DNA from: Aulostomus chinensis
Taxonomy: Eukaryota > Chordata > Actinopteri > Syngnathiformes > Aulostomidae
Length of the DNA: 64,000 nt
Direction: 5' to 3'
Assembly: GCA_037954235.1 (NCBI GenBank)
Contig: JBBMOA010000007.1
Span: 27,707,957 to 27,771,956 of the forward strand
Shown here: positions 12,442 to 25,200 of the stretch, piece after piece
Numbering within the stretch: position 1 is the first letter of the stretch
How the letters are laid out: each line of letters starts with the position of its first letter
Translations under genes and position numbers: made by a program
Notes under the pieces: generated by a model
The model's database searches: none
Seen by the model: the letters and a program-made list of their open reading frames with translations, nothing else
Told to the model about the DNA's origin: nothing

Positions 12442-15400
12442 TACGGTTTGTCTTGGATGCTGTGCGTAGCTGGCTGTAGCTGATGTGGGGGGGCCAGGAC
12501 ATCACACCCCCAGTCCAGGATAGCAGGTAGGTCAGGACCAGGCCACCAGAGCACCCAGAAACCCCCAGGACACGGGGAGCCCCAGGCCACCCCTCCCCCC
12601 AGGAAACAGCCACAGGCCCAACCCATGCCGGGACCCGCAGGAAAGCATAGGAGCAACAATCCCTACCCGGAAGCAACCCGCAGAGAGGCGGGGCAGAGAG
12701 GACCCCGGTCCCGTCGGGCACCCCCCCACACAGCATGAGCAGAGCCCAGGGGCATAGGGCCCCTCTGGCCCGAAACCCGACCACAGCCCCCCAAGAGGTC
12801 CGCCAGCGGCGAGGCTGACACCCACCCACACCCCACACCCAGGCGGGGCAACCACAGCCCGCCACAACGACCAGGCCCACCGCCCCCATACAGGGCCCCC
12901 ACCCAACCCTCGATCCCCATCCCCTCCACCCATCCCCTGTTCTCCCCCTCCCCCCAGAGCAGGCGGGCTTCAGGCTATAGGGCACCACCAGCCAGCCAGC
13001 CAGGACCCCCCACTCCTCCGAAAGGCCCAGCCCGCCTGAGCCGAAGGCACGCACGCCCAGGACCGCCACCCCCGGACAAAACAATCATACCCTCACCTTC
13101 CTCCATACAGGGGCTGAGTAGTCCATAGATGCTGATACGGCCCAGGGCACCTCAGACAGCATCACTCAGGTTACGTTTTGTGAGATAAGCAATTTTTTAA
13201 AAATTGATTATCAACATTTTACCAAATAATCATAAAAGAATGTTCATAGTTTGCTCGAGCTTTGTTTTACAAGTCCATTAACTTCTGGGTAAAGTATAGT
13301 TCCACGTGTCCTCCAGTCTCTCGCTCGATCCTGGACAGCTCCAGTACCACGGTGGCCACCATGTCCTGGTACCGGTCATTTGAACCAACAGTGTCGCGGC
13401 AGCTGTCAGGCGCTTGCCGTCATCCAGACCCCGACTGAGTCATCGCCCGGAGGCGGCGAGGTTGGATGACACGTTGTGGTTTTGCCAAGCGATACTTCAG
13501 ATTTTCGGCCCCGAAAAAAAAACAAAACAAAAAAAAAGTAAAGATCAGTTTTTCTCCTTTCAAATATGACTCGGCGCTCTGTCCGTTCAAGCCTGAGGAC
13601 GCGACGCGCTGATGGCGGCTTGCAAAGTAAAGATTCCATCACTGAGTCCTGACGACAGCAGCACACGAGGTCTTTGTCTCATGGCTTATTGAGCTTCTCC
13701 TGACATGTTGCATTCAGTGACCGATTACACAGTAGGACTTCGCACGACTAACCAAGGTGATATTTCTCAGCTTCGGTGTGTCCCCAGCGTAGTGAACACA
13801 CAACACGTACCTGATAGTCGTTCTCTGCAGCCTCCATGATCTTAACAAACTCCTTTGCAGTCGAAGCCTCGTTCTGATAGGAGACATGAGGATTTCATTT
13901 GAGTTGGCGAGGGAAAAGAGACATTCACTAAAAACTGGACAGCTGAGACAGACAGCGAGATCACCGGCACACAAGAAGAAGAAAAAAAAACAACAACAAC
14001 AACAACAGGAGAACATCGCCCAGGAATTTACTGCAGGACAACAACACAATTTTCACAAGGTAAAACCAAATTAAGGGCGTCCGTTGGCACATGAGCGAAA
14101 TCTGCTGAGTTCTACTCACAGAAACTGACATGGACTCCTGGACCTCTTTGTGGCTCACCAGCTGAACGTTGCCATCCTCATAGTAATGAACCTGGGAAGG
14201 AGAGGACGTTGGATTTCATCCGTTAATTCCGTACCTTTCATCAAAAAGGGGGCAGTGTAAGCGGCGCAGGCGACAACGAGCGGACGGCTTCAACCAAATA
14301 CCTGGATTTTCATGATTCCTGCCACTTGAGTGGTGGAGGGAGAGATTGTAAATTTCCATTCTGACCTCCAGCGTCCGTTCCTGCGCGGAGAGGAAGAGCA
14401 TGTTAGCACCGTCGCTTATCTCACACAAGACCCTCATATCTGCTGCGGGGACTTCACATGCCGACATCCGCAAACTGAACTGAGGTCAAAAGTGCCAGCT
14501 CGTGGTTGAGGCACCCTGACATGACTTCGTTTACGCTGGGTTCATCTCGGCGGAGCGTCACGCTCTTTCAGAGCGACCCAGTTGGAAATGTAAGGTATTA
14601 AAATATCACCGTTCTACTCTGATCTCACCAGACAGACTTCTCATTTCATCTTTTTATACAATGCCAGTTTCCCAGTATTAAAATGTCCTTCTGGATTCTT
14701 CCTGATACTTTGTTGTAGATTTACTCCCACCAGCTGAGTCCAGGTAGTTTATATCAGCACAAGATGACGCTGGACTAAACAGCTGCAAGTGAGAAACTTT
14801 ACGTGACGCCTCAATCAGTCTGACAATGTTTCCTGAGGGCAGCAGGCGCAAACCCGAGCTACAGCATCGTTACCCAACCATGAGCCCAGCAAAACCCACA
14901 AACAAAGCATTGTTTCTGATCCAATTAGATTAACCTGATCAGAAACAGCTCAGCGATGCTTAGGAGGGCCGGCAGTCAAACGCTCTCAGAGTTTACTGCC
15001 AATTAACGTAATGCCTTTGAAGCGTCTTGTACAAATCAAACAACATTACGGGCTTTTTAAGTCCGATTTAGAAACCGACACTCCCTGGGAATTCTACAAG
15101 CCTTTGTGGTCTTTCTAGAGAAGGAAATCTGGATCTCGCTCGCCTCCATCTTAAGATTGTAACTGCTGTAATCTGTGTCTAATGCGGTTCAGGGGGAAAA
15201 AGAAAAAAAAAAAATCACATCCCTTGCCACAATTCCATTGAAAGCAAGTTAAAGATCAGCTCGGGTTTTCGCTCTCAAACATACCAGAAGTTTTTTGGTT
15301 GAAACTGATGGCACTCGATGCACACGATGATGGTTTGATGTCCGTCAATGGTTTTCCCATAAATCTGCAAAAAGAGGAGCGTGGTTACTGTCTGATGGTC

Positions 15401-18400
15401 GCAGCGACTCGGCCAGTTGATGAGAACTTCCATCCAACCATCTGATGCAGAAACGCGACGCGGTTCGCGTTTACGAGCTACAAAGCACGTATGAGGCCGA
15501 CCACACACCCGCGTCGCAGCGCAGGTATTTAGTGTGTGAAACAGAAGAGTCCTTTCAACTTTGTATCCATAAAAATAAAAAGCAGCACAAGAAGAGAAGG
15601 TCTGTGGAGCAGACGACTACGTCTGGAGACACTCCATCCCTATCCAGCTGCTTCTTCACTGCTGCAGAGGGGAAGCTCAGAGATCGTCGTTAACTGAACG
15701 TCCTTTGAGTCCGGGAGCGTCAACCTTTCCCTTCTTCAAGGCTACTTGAAAAAAAGGCCTATTAAAAAGATCCCAAACTATTGTAACTGATCAATTTGAA
15801 CAAAAAAAAAAAGAAAAGAAAAAAACTATCAGAAATACACGAATAAAATCCACCACCGCCATGCCCTGTCAAACAGGTGGTCGAGCTGGAATTACATAAA
15901 CAGAAACAACCAGGCAGGTGGACGTTGTGTCGGGGCTTCAAAGACCTTTCCGTTATTCGCCACACCGCAGTCTGATGTCATCGGGTAGCTGGACAAACTG
16001 AGCGTGTCGAACTGATGTTTCCTGGAGATGGAATCTTACAGTAGAAATAGCTGTTTTAATAATTGTATAAACAACGTATGGTTCAAACGTCACTTTTAGA
16101 TGAATATTCTGCCGTACTGATGATCAGGTCCCTTGCAAAGAGCGAGCACCACACTGAAAGAATTTCACGGCTCATTGGCGAGTGCTCGTGGGCCACCGGT
16201 GGTACTCCGCCCAGTGGTTGAGAAACACCCCTGAGAGTCCTCATCATTCAGAGAGGTAAAGCAAAGGTGAGTCTAATGGCCTCAAGGGAAAGCGCTTGAG
16301 TTGCAGTTATTACAGACGGGGAGATGTTGGTGACATTCCCAGAAAGGCTTCTTTTTTTTTTTTTTTGACAGCGGATCCGTGTGAAATATTCGCCCGGGTA
16401 ATGGAGCGGGGAAAAAAAACTGCCGCTGTAGCTGCAGGCGACGGGCCGCAACTGAAGTAACAAACTTCTTTCATTGTGTCCTGCTGCTGGCAGAATCACA
16501 TAAAATCAGATCACGGCTGCTCACGGAGTGATGGAAACGCACAACTACTGGCTGGTGTCTTTATTAACAATGCTGGCGGTTTGTAGCGCATCCCCAGGAC
16601 GCTCGCTGCCACCGCCGCCGCCGCCAGAGTGACGAGGCTGGAAAAAATGAAGTCTGCAGATTTATGTAGCGCCTTGTTCCTCTTATCCTTGTTAAATGTG
16701 ACATCAGGCAAAGAAAAGATGTTAGAAGTCACATGAGGTCACACAATCCAGATAAAAACCCCACGTTTAAGTAATAATGACTAGGAATATTTTACTGTCG
16801 GGGTTTTTTTTAATTCTCTGCAGCAAAATCAGGTCAGGGTTTATTACAGAGCAGCCGCCTGGAGCTGGAGGGGATTCATTATCTGGATAAAAGACACTTG
16901 GTGGACGCTCGGTAGCGACCGAGTCGTAAGAGGCCTCAAGTTTACAGACGTGACATGGTCGGTTCTTGAGCTGGGGAATCCAAAACTACGGTTGGCAAAG
17001 TCTGAACTACATGGAGGAACAATTTTTACAGTTTGTGTAAACTTCTGCCTTTTGTAAACTCACACAATTTCAGATCAAGTTCAATTCCCTTTTTTTTTTT
17101 TTGAAAAAAGAAAACTGAAAGTTAACGGCTCTGTTTTAACGAACACATGTAGCTTTGGTGACGTGTTCGTGGTGTTACTGTCGGCTGGCTGGGACGTACG
17201 GTGCAGACTCCGCTGGGGTAGTGCTCCTTGACATAGGCTCTGACGGCCGAGTCAACGGCGCTCCTCCAGTCCTCCAGCGAGCTGTCGACATCCTGGGGTC
17301 GAGGGTCGCTGGCCTCCTTCCTCAGGTGATCGAATTTAAAGGAGATCTTGTTCTTGGGGTCCAAGACCCGGCCATTCCCAAGGTCACCGTGCTCTGTGAT
17401 TAAGACCTGGGAAGGACAGAGATGACAAAATTAACACAATTCCCATCTCCGCCGACCGTTCAGCTGGGGTTTACATCCCTGTCTGTCCAGAGTTTCCTTT
17501 GGTGACACAGAACTCGTTACGACTCCCGTCGAGCCGTGACTGAGACAGGTGTTCTGGCAGAATATCACGTCACTCTAAAGCCAATCTTGCTTTTTTTTTA
17601 ATCTCCATATTTTATGTGGCCTTCACTTTTGATCGCCATATCTAATCCTTCATCCTTGGGGGGTGAGAATGGGGAAGAGAGAGCAGGGAGGAGGAGGACA
17701 AATGAGACATCTCCACAGGCATCAGCTGGAAGGTCCTATGGTTTGTCCTCCACCTCTGCGCTCACCCGGCGCTCCTGCCGGGTGTCAGGCAGGGGAATTT
17801 CAACATGTGATGTGGGAACACGGGGACATGATGACATCTTCACGCAACATACTGCAACCATTACTTCAACACGCAGGCACATTCATTCACCAACAATCCT
17901 CACCAGCAACACACACACGATGACATGAAAAACTGAAGTGTGTGTGATTCGGCTTCCTGAGGAAGGCAGAGACCGTTTGATCCTCCAGCCTAATCACCGT
18001 CTTTACTCCGGCACCGTCCATATCAGCGCATCAGGGCAATAACAAATAACAACACACACCAAACAACTTTGGGGTTGTTGTTTTTTGTTGTTGTTGTTGT
18101 TTTTTGATGCTGATGATCTTTTGATGACGATCAGATCAAACTGAAATCTTAACTCCATGTTCTTGCAGCTACGGATTTTCTTTTTTTCCCCCTTTGTTCC
18201 TGTATCGCACTGAAGCTGAATGAGGAGAGCGTTTGTGATGGCGCCACCAGACCTCACGCGCTTGAGTTTGTTTGTTTGTTTGTTTGGGCTCAAATCAAAG
18301 TGTCTGTGGGTTACTGAGCACACGACTGAGGAACAAAGACGAGGGTTACACTGGATGCTGAGCTTCAGCATTTGTACATGGATGTTTCTCAACAGTTTGG

Positions 18401-19203
18401 TTGTTGTTTTGTTGCTGTAGCTGTTGTTAGCCGTCAGTCTCCATTCGCTCCGAGCGAAATAGATGTCGCAGGCTCTTTCTGCAAACCCCCACCCCCACCC
18501 CCACCCCCACCCCATCACTTCATTCTGAGAAAAAATGTGTTTGTGAGCTCAAGACACCTATAAGTGAGCACTTGAATGGCAAAATACACTTTTTGAAGTG
18601 TGGCTTTAATAAGTCTGACAACAGTGTTTTGGATTTATTGTGTGAGGGAAAATAGAATTTTTGGACACACGTGGTTTGCATCTAAAGGTGACAACGTGGT
18701 GCACCTGACAGCACTGAAGCTAAACGCTAAACAGCTCTGACAGTGTGGAGAGCAACATGGGAGGAATTAGGAATGCTGAGTGAACTCACCTGTTCTTCAT
18801 AGCCCTCGATCTTCACCGGGGTAAACTGGTCCAAGTTGTACTGTGCAAATGCACTGCAGGGAAAGAGACAACAAAGATTCTACGATACGTTCGATGAAGG
18901 CTGCGGTGGATTTTGTCCCCCATCAATCTTATTGTTAAAAAACAGACTTGGAAAAAGGTGAGCCAGTCATTCAGCAATAGTGACCCCTCCCCCTTTTTAA
19001 ATTCCTAATCTTAAATCCAGGACAACAGAACATTTATAGTGAAAACAGATCACTTTAGTAACTTTCTTTCTTCTAAATTCAAAACCAAGAGGGAAGACTT
19101 ACTGCGCTGCACCTTCCCTGAGAAGATTGTCATTGTTGAGCAGCAATCGCACATCTAAAGATGAAATAGGTGAAATTATTAAAGAATAGATGGGAGATGT
19201 GTT

Positions 19204-19246
<43 letters not shown>

Positions 19247-22200
19247 CTGCCTGCAGTCAGTCTTCGCAGCGTTTGTGGTGAGAGGGGTGAGCAGACATGG
19301 TAAATTAGCTCAGTGGCAAAGGCTGTAAAATCTCACCAAGATGAAAGGGGACAAAGTGGAAAAGGGGGACCGTGTTAAAGTGTGTGAGGCTGTCAGGCTG
19401 TGATAAGAGACAGACAGACAGCCCCCCGGCGCCCCCCGGAGGTGACGACATTTATCGAGGCAGGACGAGCCTTTAACGATGCCAAAACACAAGCACACGC
19501 TCTCACAAAGCCTCTACTTTGCCAGTGGGGAGTCACGGCTGCAGCAGCAGGGCGAGCCTCCATCAGGCCTCATGACCGCAGCAGCAGTGGGATGAATGAC
19601 ACTCAGAAGGGTTTTCAGCTCCAGGTGATTCAAAATGACTTAAACACATTCACCTTGACTCACAACAATAGACAATATCTCTAAGGATAAATTAGCTTTA
19701 CATTTTTTTAATGCCTTGGAATCTACTCAAAAGTAATTTGGACTTTGGCTCCACCAAGTGGCGCTATGAAAGAATACATTACTTTTCAAGGTGTGAAAAA
19801 TAAAATTCCCACAAATAAGAAACTGGAGTCAATCGATCAATTTCACACAACATTTTCTAACTTAGTTAGAGATGCTAATTGATTGCAACACTACAGCCAT
19901 TATTTTCCCCCCAAAATAATTAAAAATGACAATTAGACTCTTTATTTTGTCAACTGCGCTTCTTGTTTAATGCAGCAAAACATAAGCAATAATTTATATA
20001 TTGGCCTGTGAAAACTCCGACAATCAAACTCTTCTGCGACCGAACGGGACTCTTATTGTATCTGCAATGATTGTGTGAAACTGCAGCCCCTTGAACTCGT
20101 CGCTGACGGACGTCTTTCCGACGGCATTTATGTTCCGGCATTGCTGGCGACTCACCATTGAAAACTTCGTTGAACTCTCCTGGTGGGGCGTGGATGACGA
20201 AGTTAGCTGCTATGCGTACCTGCAACCAAAAGGGGGGGTACAAGGTGAGAGAGGTCACCAGAGGTCATCGGCGAAGATGAAAACATTGCCCAAAATAACT
20301 TCAGACATTTCATTTCGCCATGAATGAATGGGCAATCTTAACGCCTGGCTAGGCCAAGTTCTTGAGTGTTGGCATGTTTGAGCGTTTACAAAACCACACA
20401 CTGTAAACTCTGAATGTAAACGTGCACTTCGGCCTCCAAAATAGCAGCGCTGTGTCACTGGTATGGTGGGTGGGGTCCAGCGGTCCAGAGTCTACAGTCG
20501 GAAACACATCAAGGCAGTCATTTTTCCCCTTCCACATTTCTCTTCTGCTGCTTTACCGCAACACTTCCTGATTCCAGGTCACATGTCAAACTGACAGCGA
20601 GACATCAGCCCCTCCCTCCCCTGCATAGTTTACAACCATATAAGGACATAAAAATGTGCCGAGGACTTGAGTTAAGGCGCTCTCTCTCTCACCCTACCTC
20701 GATATCGCCCTCTCTAAAACATTGGCGGGTCCGCCAAAGATGATTTTGCTTGCACAAGGGAGTGAATCAGGGAGGGTGATAATGTGTGTGTGTGTATGGG
20801 TGTGAGCGTGTTTCCCACAGGCCCTTATTAACAGTGTGTGTATACAAATGCTATGGTACTGGCGCAGAGCTGCAGATTGATTTTTTGCTAATGAGTAATG
20901 CTGAACGGAAGGAAGGCCCCCGGGGGGAGAAATGTGTTATTTCTGTGCGGTGCTCAGATCAAAGATTATCTGCGTTAGTCTCATCCTGTGTCAGGAGATC
21001 ACCGTGACCCACTTATGCTCAACAATCTCAAATTCATAACACAACTGAGGAGTGTGTGTTGTTTGAGTGCACAGCACAAACACACGTTTAAAAAGGGGGC
21101 TTGTGGTTCATCTCATCCCCGTCGGATGAACAATTTGCATTTGGGTCTCCCTCATTACACTGGACGGGCCGTGTAAACACTCTCCATGTGCAGGCACCTG
21201 CCAGACACCGGAGACCCGCTAACGTCTCAGCACAAGTCAGCCTGATAGCAGATGCCTCACTAAAACGACTGTTCTGGGGAAGAAAAAACAGGACTTTCAC
21301 TCTAGAACCGAGACAGAGAGCTTCTGGGCCTTTGAACGACCAGGCCTGATGTAGGCTGGTGACTGAATGGCAGGGAGCTCCAAAAAGATCCAGTGAACTC
21401 AGGCCTACAACGACATGTCATCCCTGCAGCTCTTGATTTAACCAATCATGGGAAATGACCTCACTTATACAAATATGTGTACAAAAACATATTGCAATAT
21501 TCTCCATCATTAACTGAAAATTTCAAAGTAAAAGGCTACAATGAAGCCTTTTAGCATTTACTGTTGATTTTCTGGCCTCGATCAGACAGTTTAAGTTACA
21601 TGACTTCCGGAAGCACCTGGGTATTGAGCTGTGAGTGCCAAGCAGTAACAGATGAACAACACACCCACAGTTTCAAAAAAAGGAACCTTGGCACAGGACA
21701 GTGTGCTGCTTGGTCTGAGTCACTGTTGAGTACTGAGTCAGAGCTGAGCATCAAGACCAAGCACCTGTACACACAGAGTACGAAGCTTGTTACACGGCTG
21801 CTGTTACTATCACATCAGTCGCAACAAAAAAATAAAGTAGCACAAGTACTTTAGGGAGCTTGAGTAGATAAGGAAATTACAACAAGAGTTCTATAAATAA
21901 ATAACGAAAGGAAGAGTGTACACTCCAATCATGGATTATGAGACAATGACATCTTAAAAGCCCATAAAACGAGGGTGATACGCTACAGCAGTGATTCTCA
22001 AACTGTGGTACGCTCCCTCAAGTGCTACGCTGACGAGTCCCAGAAACAGTTTTTTTTTTTTAAGATGAGTCAAAGGTAAGGAGAAGCGACTCAAATTATC
22101 TCCAATTTGGACTGAGTCGGGTGAAGGAAGCCGTGTGTTTGTGTGTGTGAATCCATGACGCCAGCACACTTGTCCCCGCTCTCTCCATGAATAGATGAAG

Positions 22201-25200
22201 AATGAACTGTCAAAGAAATGAGAGGAAAAACAGCAGCGAGGCTGAACTTTTGCGTACTGAGCTGCCAGGTTAAGCGCGGTCTTCAGTCTCAGTCTGCCAC
22301 GCCAGGGCATCTGAGAGCTCTCTGGAGACCTGCGTCCAGGCTGGGACAGAAAACCCCAGCTAGAGTTACCAAGAACTCTTTTTATCAACGTTTTCTACAG
22401 CGTTACTTCCACCACTGATGCTGCAGAGTTTCTTTTGCACCTTTACTCTTTTTTTAAAAAGGTAACCCCCCCCCCAACTAAGCTTTGATGGGATTTGAAG
22501 GAGTTTTATTCAAATTCTGTCGTTCCATCACACTTTTCGAATAAAACACTTAAGAATGTACATTAAATACGCTGATGAAATCCTGGTTGATCCCTTCATA
22601 GGAGAAGAGAGGCAGTGAGAGAGTCTGACAACTTCTGCTGTGGGGGTTTGCATGAGCGCCTGAATGCCAAACCTAAAAAATGACTAACAGTCTGCATCTG
22701 CATGATCTTGGACAAAGTCTGTCTGTTACTTGAAAAGAGGGCGTTTTATCTGGTCAATTCCCGTATCTTTCTATGGATTCCTGGAGGGTTGAGTCTAAGA
22801 AACTGGCGTGCAGGCATAAACTAACCGCAGCGCTGGAATAATAAGACGGAGGCACAAAGAACACGGAACATAAGGACTCCCTGTAGGGAACAGTTCTCGT
22901 GTCTTTGTGCTCTCTTGGCCTAGACACCAGCTGGTCCTTTTTCTGTCAACTTACTCACTGTACACTCACCATCATCATATTACCCAACAAGCCCCTCTTT
23001 CCCATGCAGCAGACAAATCCCAACGCTAACCTCCCCACCCTCCCAGAGGGGAGCCCCTCTTAATCCAAAGTGATACCCAGGGAAACAGAAACCGCGCATC
23101 ATAATCCGTGCATCAAAATCGCCTTATCATACCATTTCACAACCAGAAAATGAAACAGCAATCATGATAATAATATCCAAAAACTACGGAGGCAATCATT
23201 CGGCCTGCAGATGTTTTAGGCTACATTATCTCCCCGAGTTTGATCCCCTTTCCTGGCACGCCTCCACTTCCATATCCTACATAGAAGGGAAATAGTGGGC
23301 CTCGGCGTGTCCGTTGCTACTCCACCGATAGGGATTAGTTTAGTTTGATGTCGGTGGAAACGGGAGGGGTGGATGGAGTGTGGGTGCAATCATTTATGAA
23401 TTATGAAATCTACAGCGGGACAGCAGAGAGACGAGGACTGTCAACCAGCCGCGGGCTAACTAGAAATATTCCATCTCCTACCAAAATAAGGAGGCGTCAG
23501 CTGCTGGGCTGAAGATTAAATTGAAAAAAATAAGGGCCAGCATCTGTGATGGCGGAGATAAACGCCTTCAGAAGCTCGTCCATTTACTGAGGGGGATTAC
23601 AGCAATGAGCTCGAAGTAGAATGTAGTATAATGACGTTCTGGAGTACTGTGTCTTTATGGCAGCCACGCTCCTCTTCCACACCGACTGAAACCTCACCTG
23701 GTGCTCTCAAACCATAACGACCAGTAGGTTCACCTGGACAGGGAGTCATGATGATGTCAGCGGCTCCGCTTCCTCAGCCTACATTGGTGTGCTTCCAACG
23801 CCCTGGTTTTGCTCGGGCCTCTTCTTCTTATTTGCTTACTATCAATAACGACTTAACAGTCACTAATTTATGGGTTGGTGAGTTTTATATCGTATGCGCA
23901 TACTGTCAGCATCTGCAAATATCAGCCGCCGTCGTTTCTAGATTGAAGTAATTTCCTTAGTAATTTGATTCCTTAATTCCTGTACAGCTGAGGCTGAATG
24001 GGACGTTGTTAGTCAGATCATACTGGAGCTGCCCCTTCTGAACCTCATAAATGATCTCTCTTCCTTGTTGACTGCAGACTGGACAGGAAACTGACACACA
24101 GTGAAAACAGTTTGGAAGTGGAGGAAGCACACAAACCCTTGCAAGACAAGAGCCGGGGCCATCGCCACATCATCCTACCTCCGTTTGGCCTTTAGTTGTT
24201 TCAGGCAGCCTTTTTTTGTATAATCCAGTGTCACTCCTGGTATCTTTTACTTCTTGGTCCAATATCACTTAGTGTACATGCTGACGCACAGAGCAAGTTA
24301 GGACAGTTGGCCCTGATCCACCCAGCGTTCACTGGTCCACAATGCTGCACTCAAACAAAACGTCTCTGAAGACCGACATCGTGAGTAACAATGGATAATA
24401 ATCCCGTCCAAGCCCCACGACAACAACACAGCAGGTGAAAAGTAGTTTCTTACAGTGAAATAGAAAAAGGTCAGGTTGATAGATAAATAGTAAACTAGTC
24501 AATGTACTTGGATTCTGGTCCGTGGCCAGATGCTACGGCGCTGAATAAAGAGAGGAACCATCAGCAAACAGATAGAGTAATGACAGCTTCCTGTAATACT
24601 CGTGCAGTTTCTTCTGCGGCAATCAGGAAGTTCAAGAGGACTAGAAGCCGTACCTGAGTGAGACACAGGACTCTTCTGCCTTGCCGTTTAATCATTTACC
24701 GACACTTCTGACTCTCTTTTGAGTCATGTTTTGGAATTGCCGAGCGGCACTAACAGCCACATCAGCACCGAGAAAAAGTCCTGAGATCTCCTGGGACACA
24801 CTCAGGGAAGCATTTCTCTGAGAAAACCCAGAATCGTTGCATTTTATCTGACAGTTTTGCTGTCCAAAAAAAAAAGAAAGAAAGAAAGAAAGACCCCCGG
24901 TTACGTTTTCAAAAACTACCTACTTCCTCAAAAATAGATGAAAGAGTTACCGCGGTAATGTTAGATCACGGCGAGCTGGGATTCCCACAGAAGCATGCTT
25001 CCACATTTGTCATTCACTGTGGGAAAGTGCCATCAGTGCAGAGGAGGGAGATTCTGACTGGATGATGATCGAATCGTTCTACAAGCTCAGATGGTGGCAA
25101 CGTAGGAGTGAGCTTCTAAACCGAAACATGACACCACAGTTCATGTCGTTTTATATCAATGGTGTCTCATTCCCATATGAATCTCGTGATTGTTTTAAAA

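Larger units (their letters stand above)
13874..20155 (-). other. CAPZA2 introns 2-8
   Basis: Seven introns of 1001, 249, 1383, 1835, 904, 110 and 246 bp. Intron 2 has a CA tract near exon 3. Intron 4 has the GGGGGT tract, a family A repeat and a perfect 8-bp hairpin (CACCCGGC/GCCGGGTG, 17763-17784). Nothing else notable. Confidence 0.8.

Noticed and set aside
12344..13084. 246-codon minus-strand open frame, Gly/Trp/Val-rich
   Set aside because: It runs through the C-rich composite repeat; all three minus frames are long there because T (hence stop codons) is almost absent. No domain or plausible start.
13360..13435. Plus-strand 22-codon frame with a perfect gccaccATG context
   Set aside because: Very short, no support, and the opposite strand carries the more protein-like frame.
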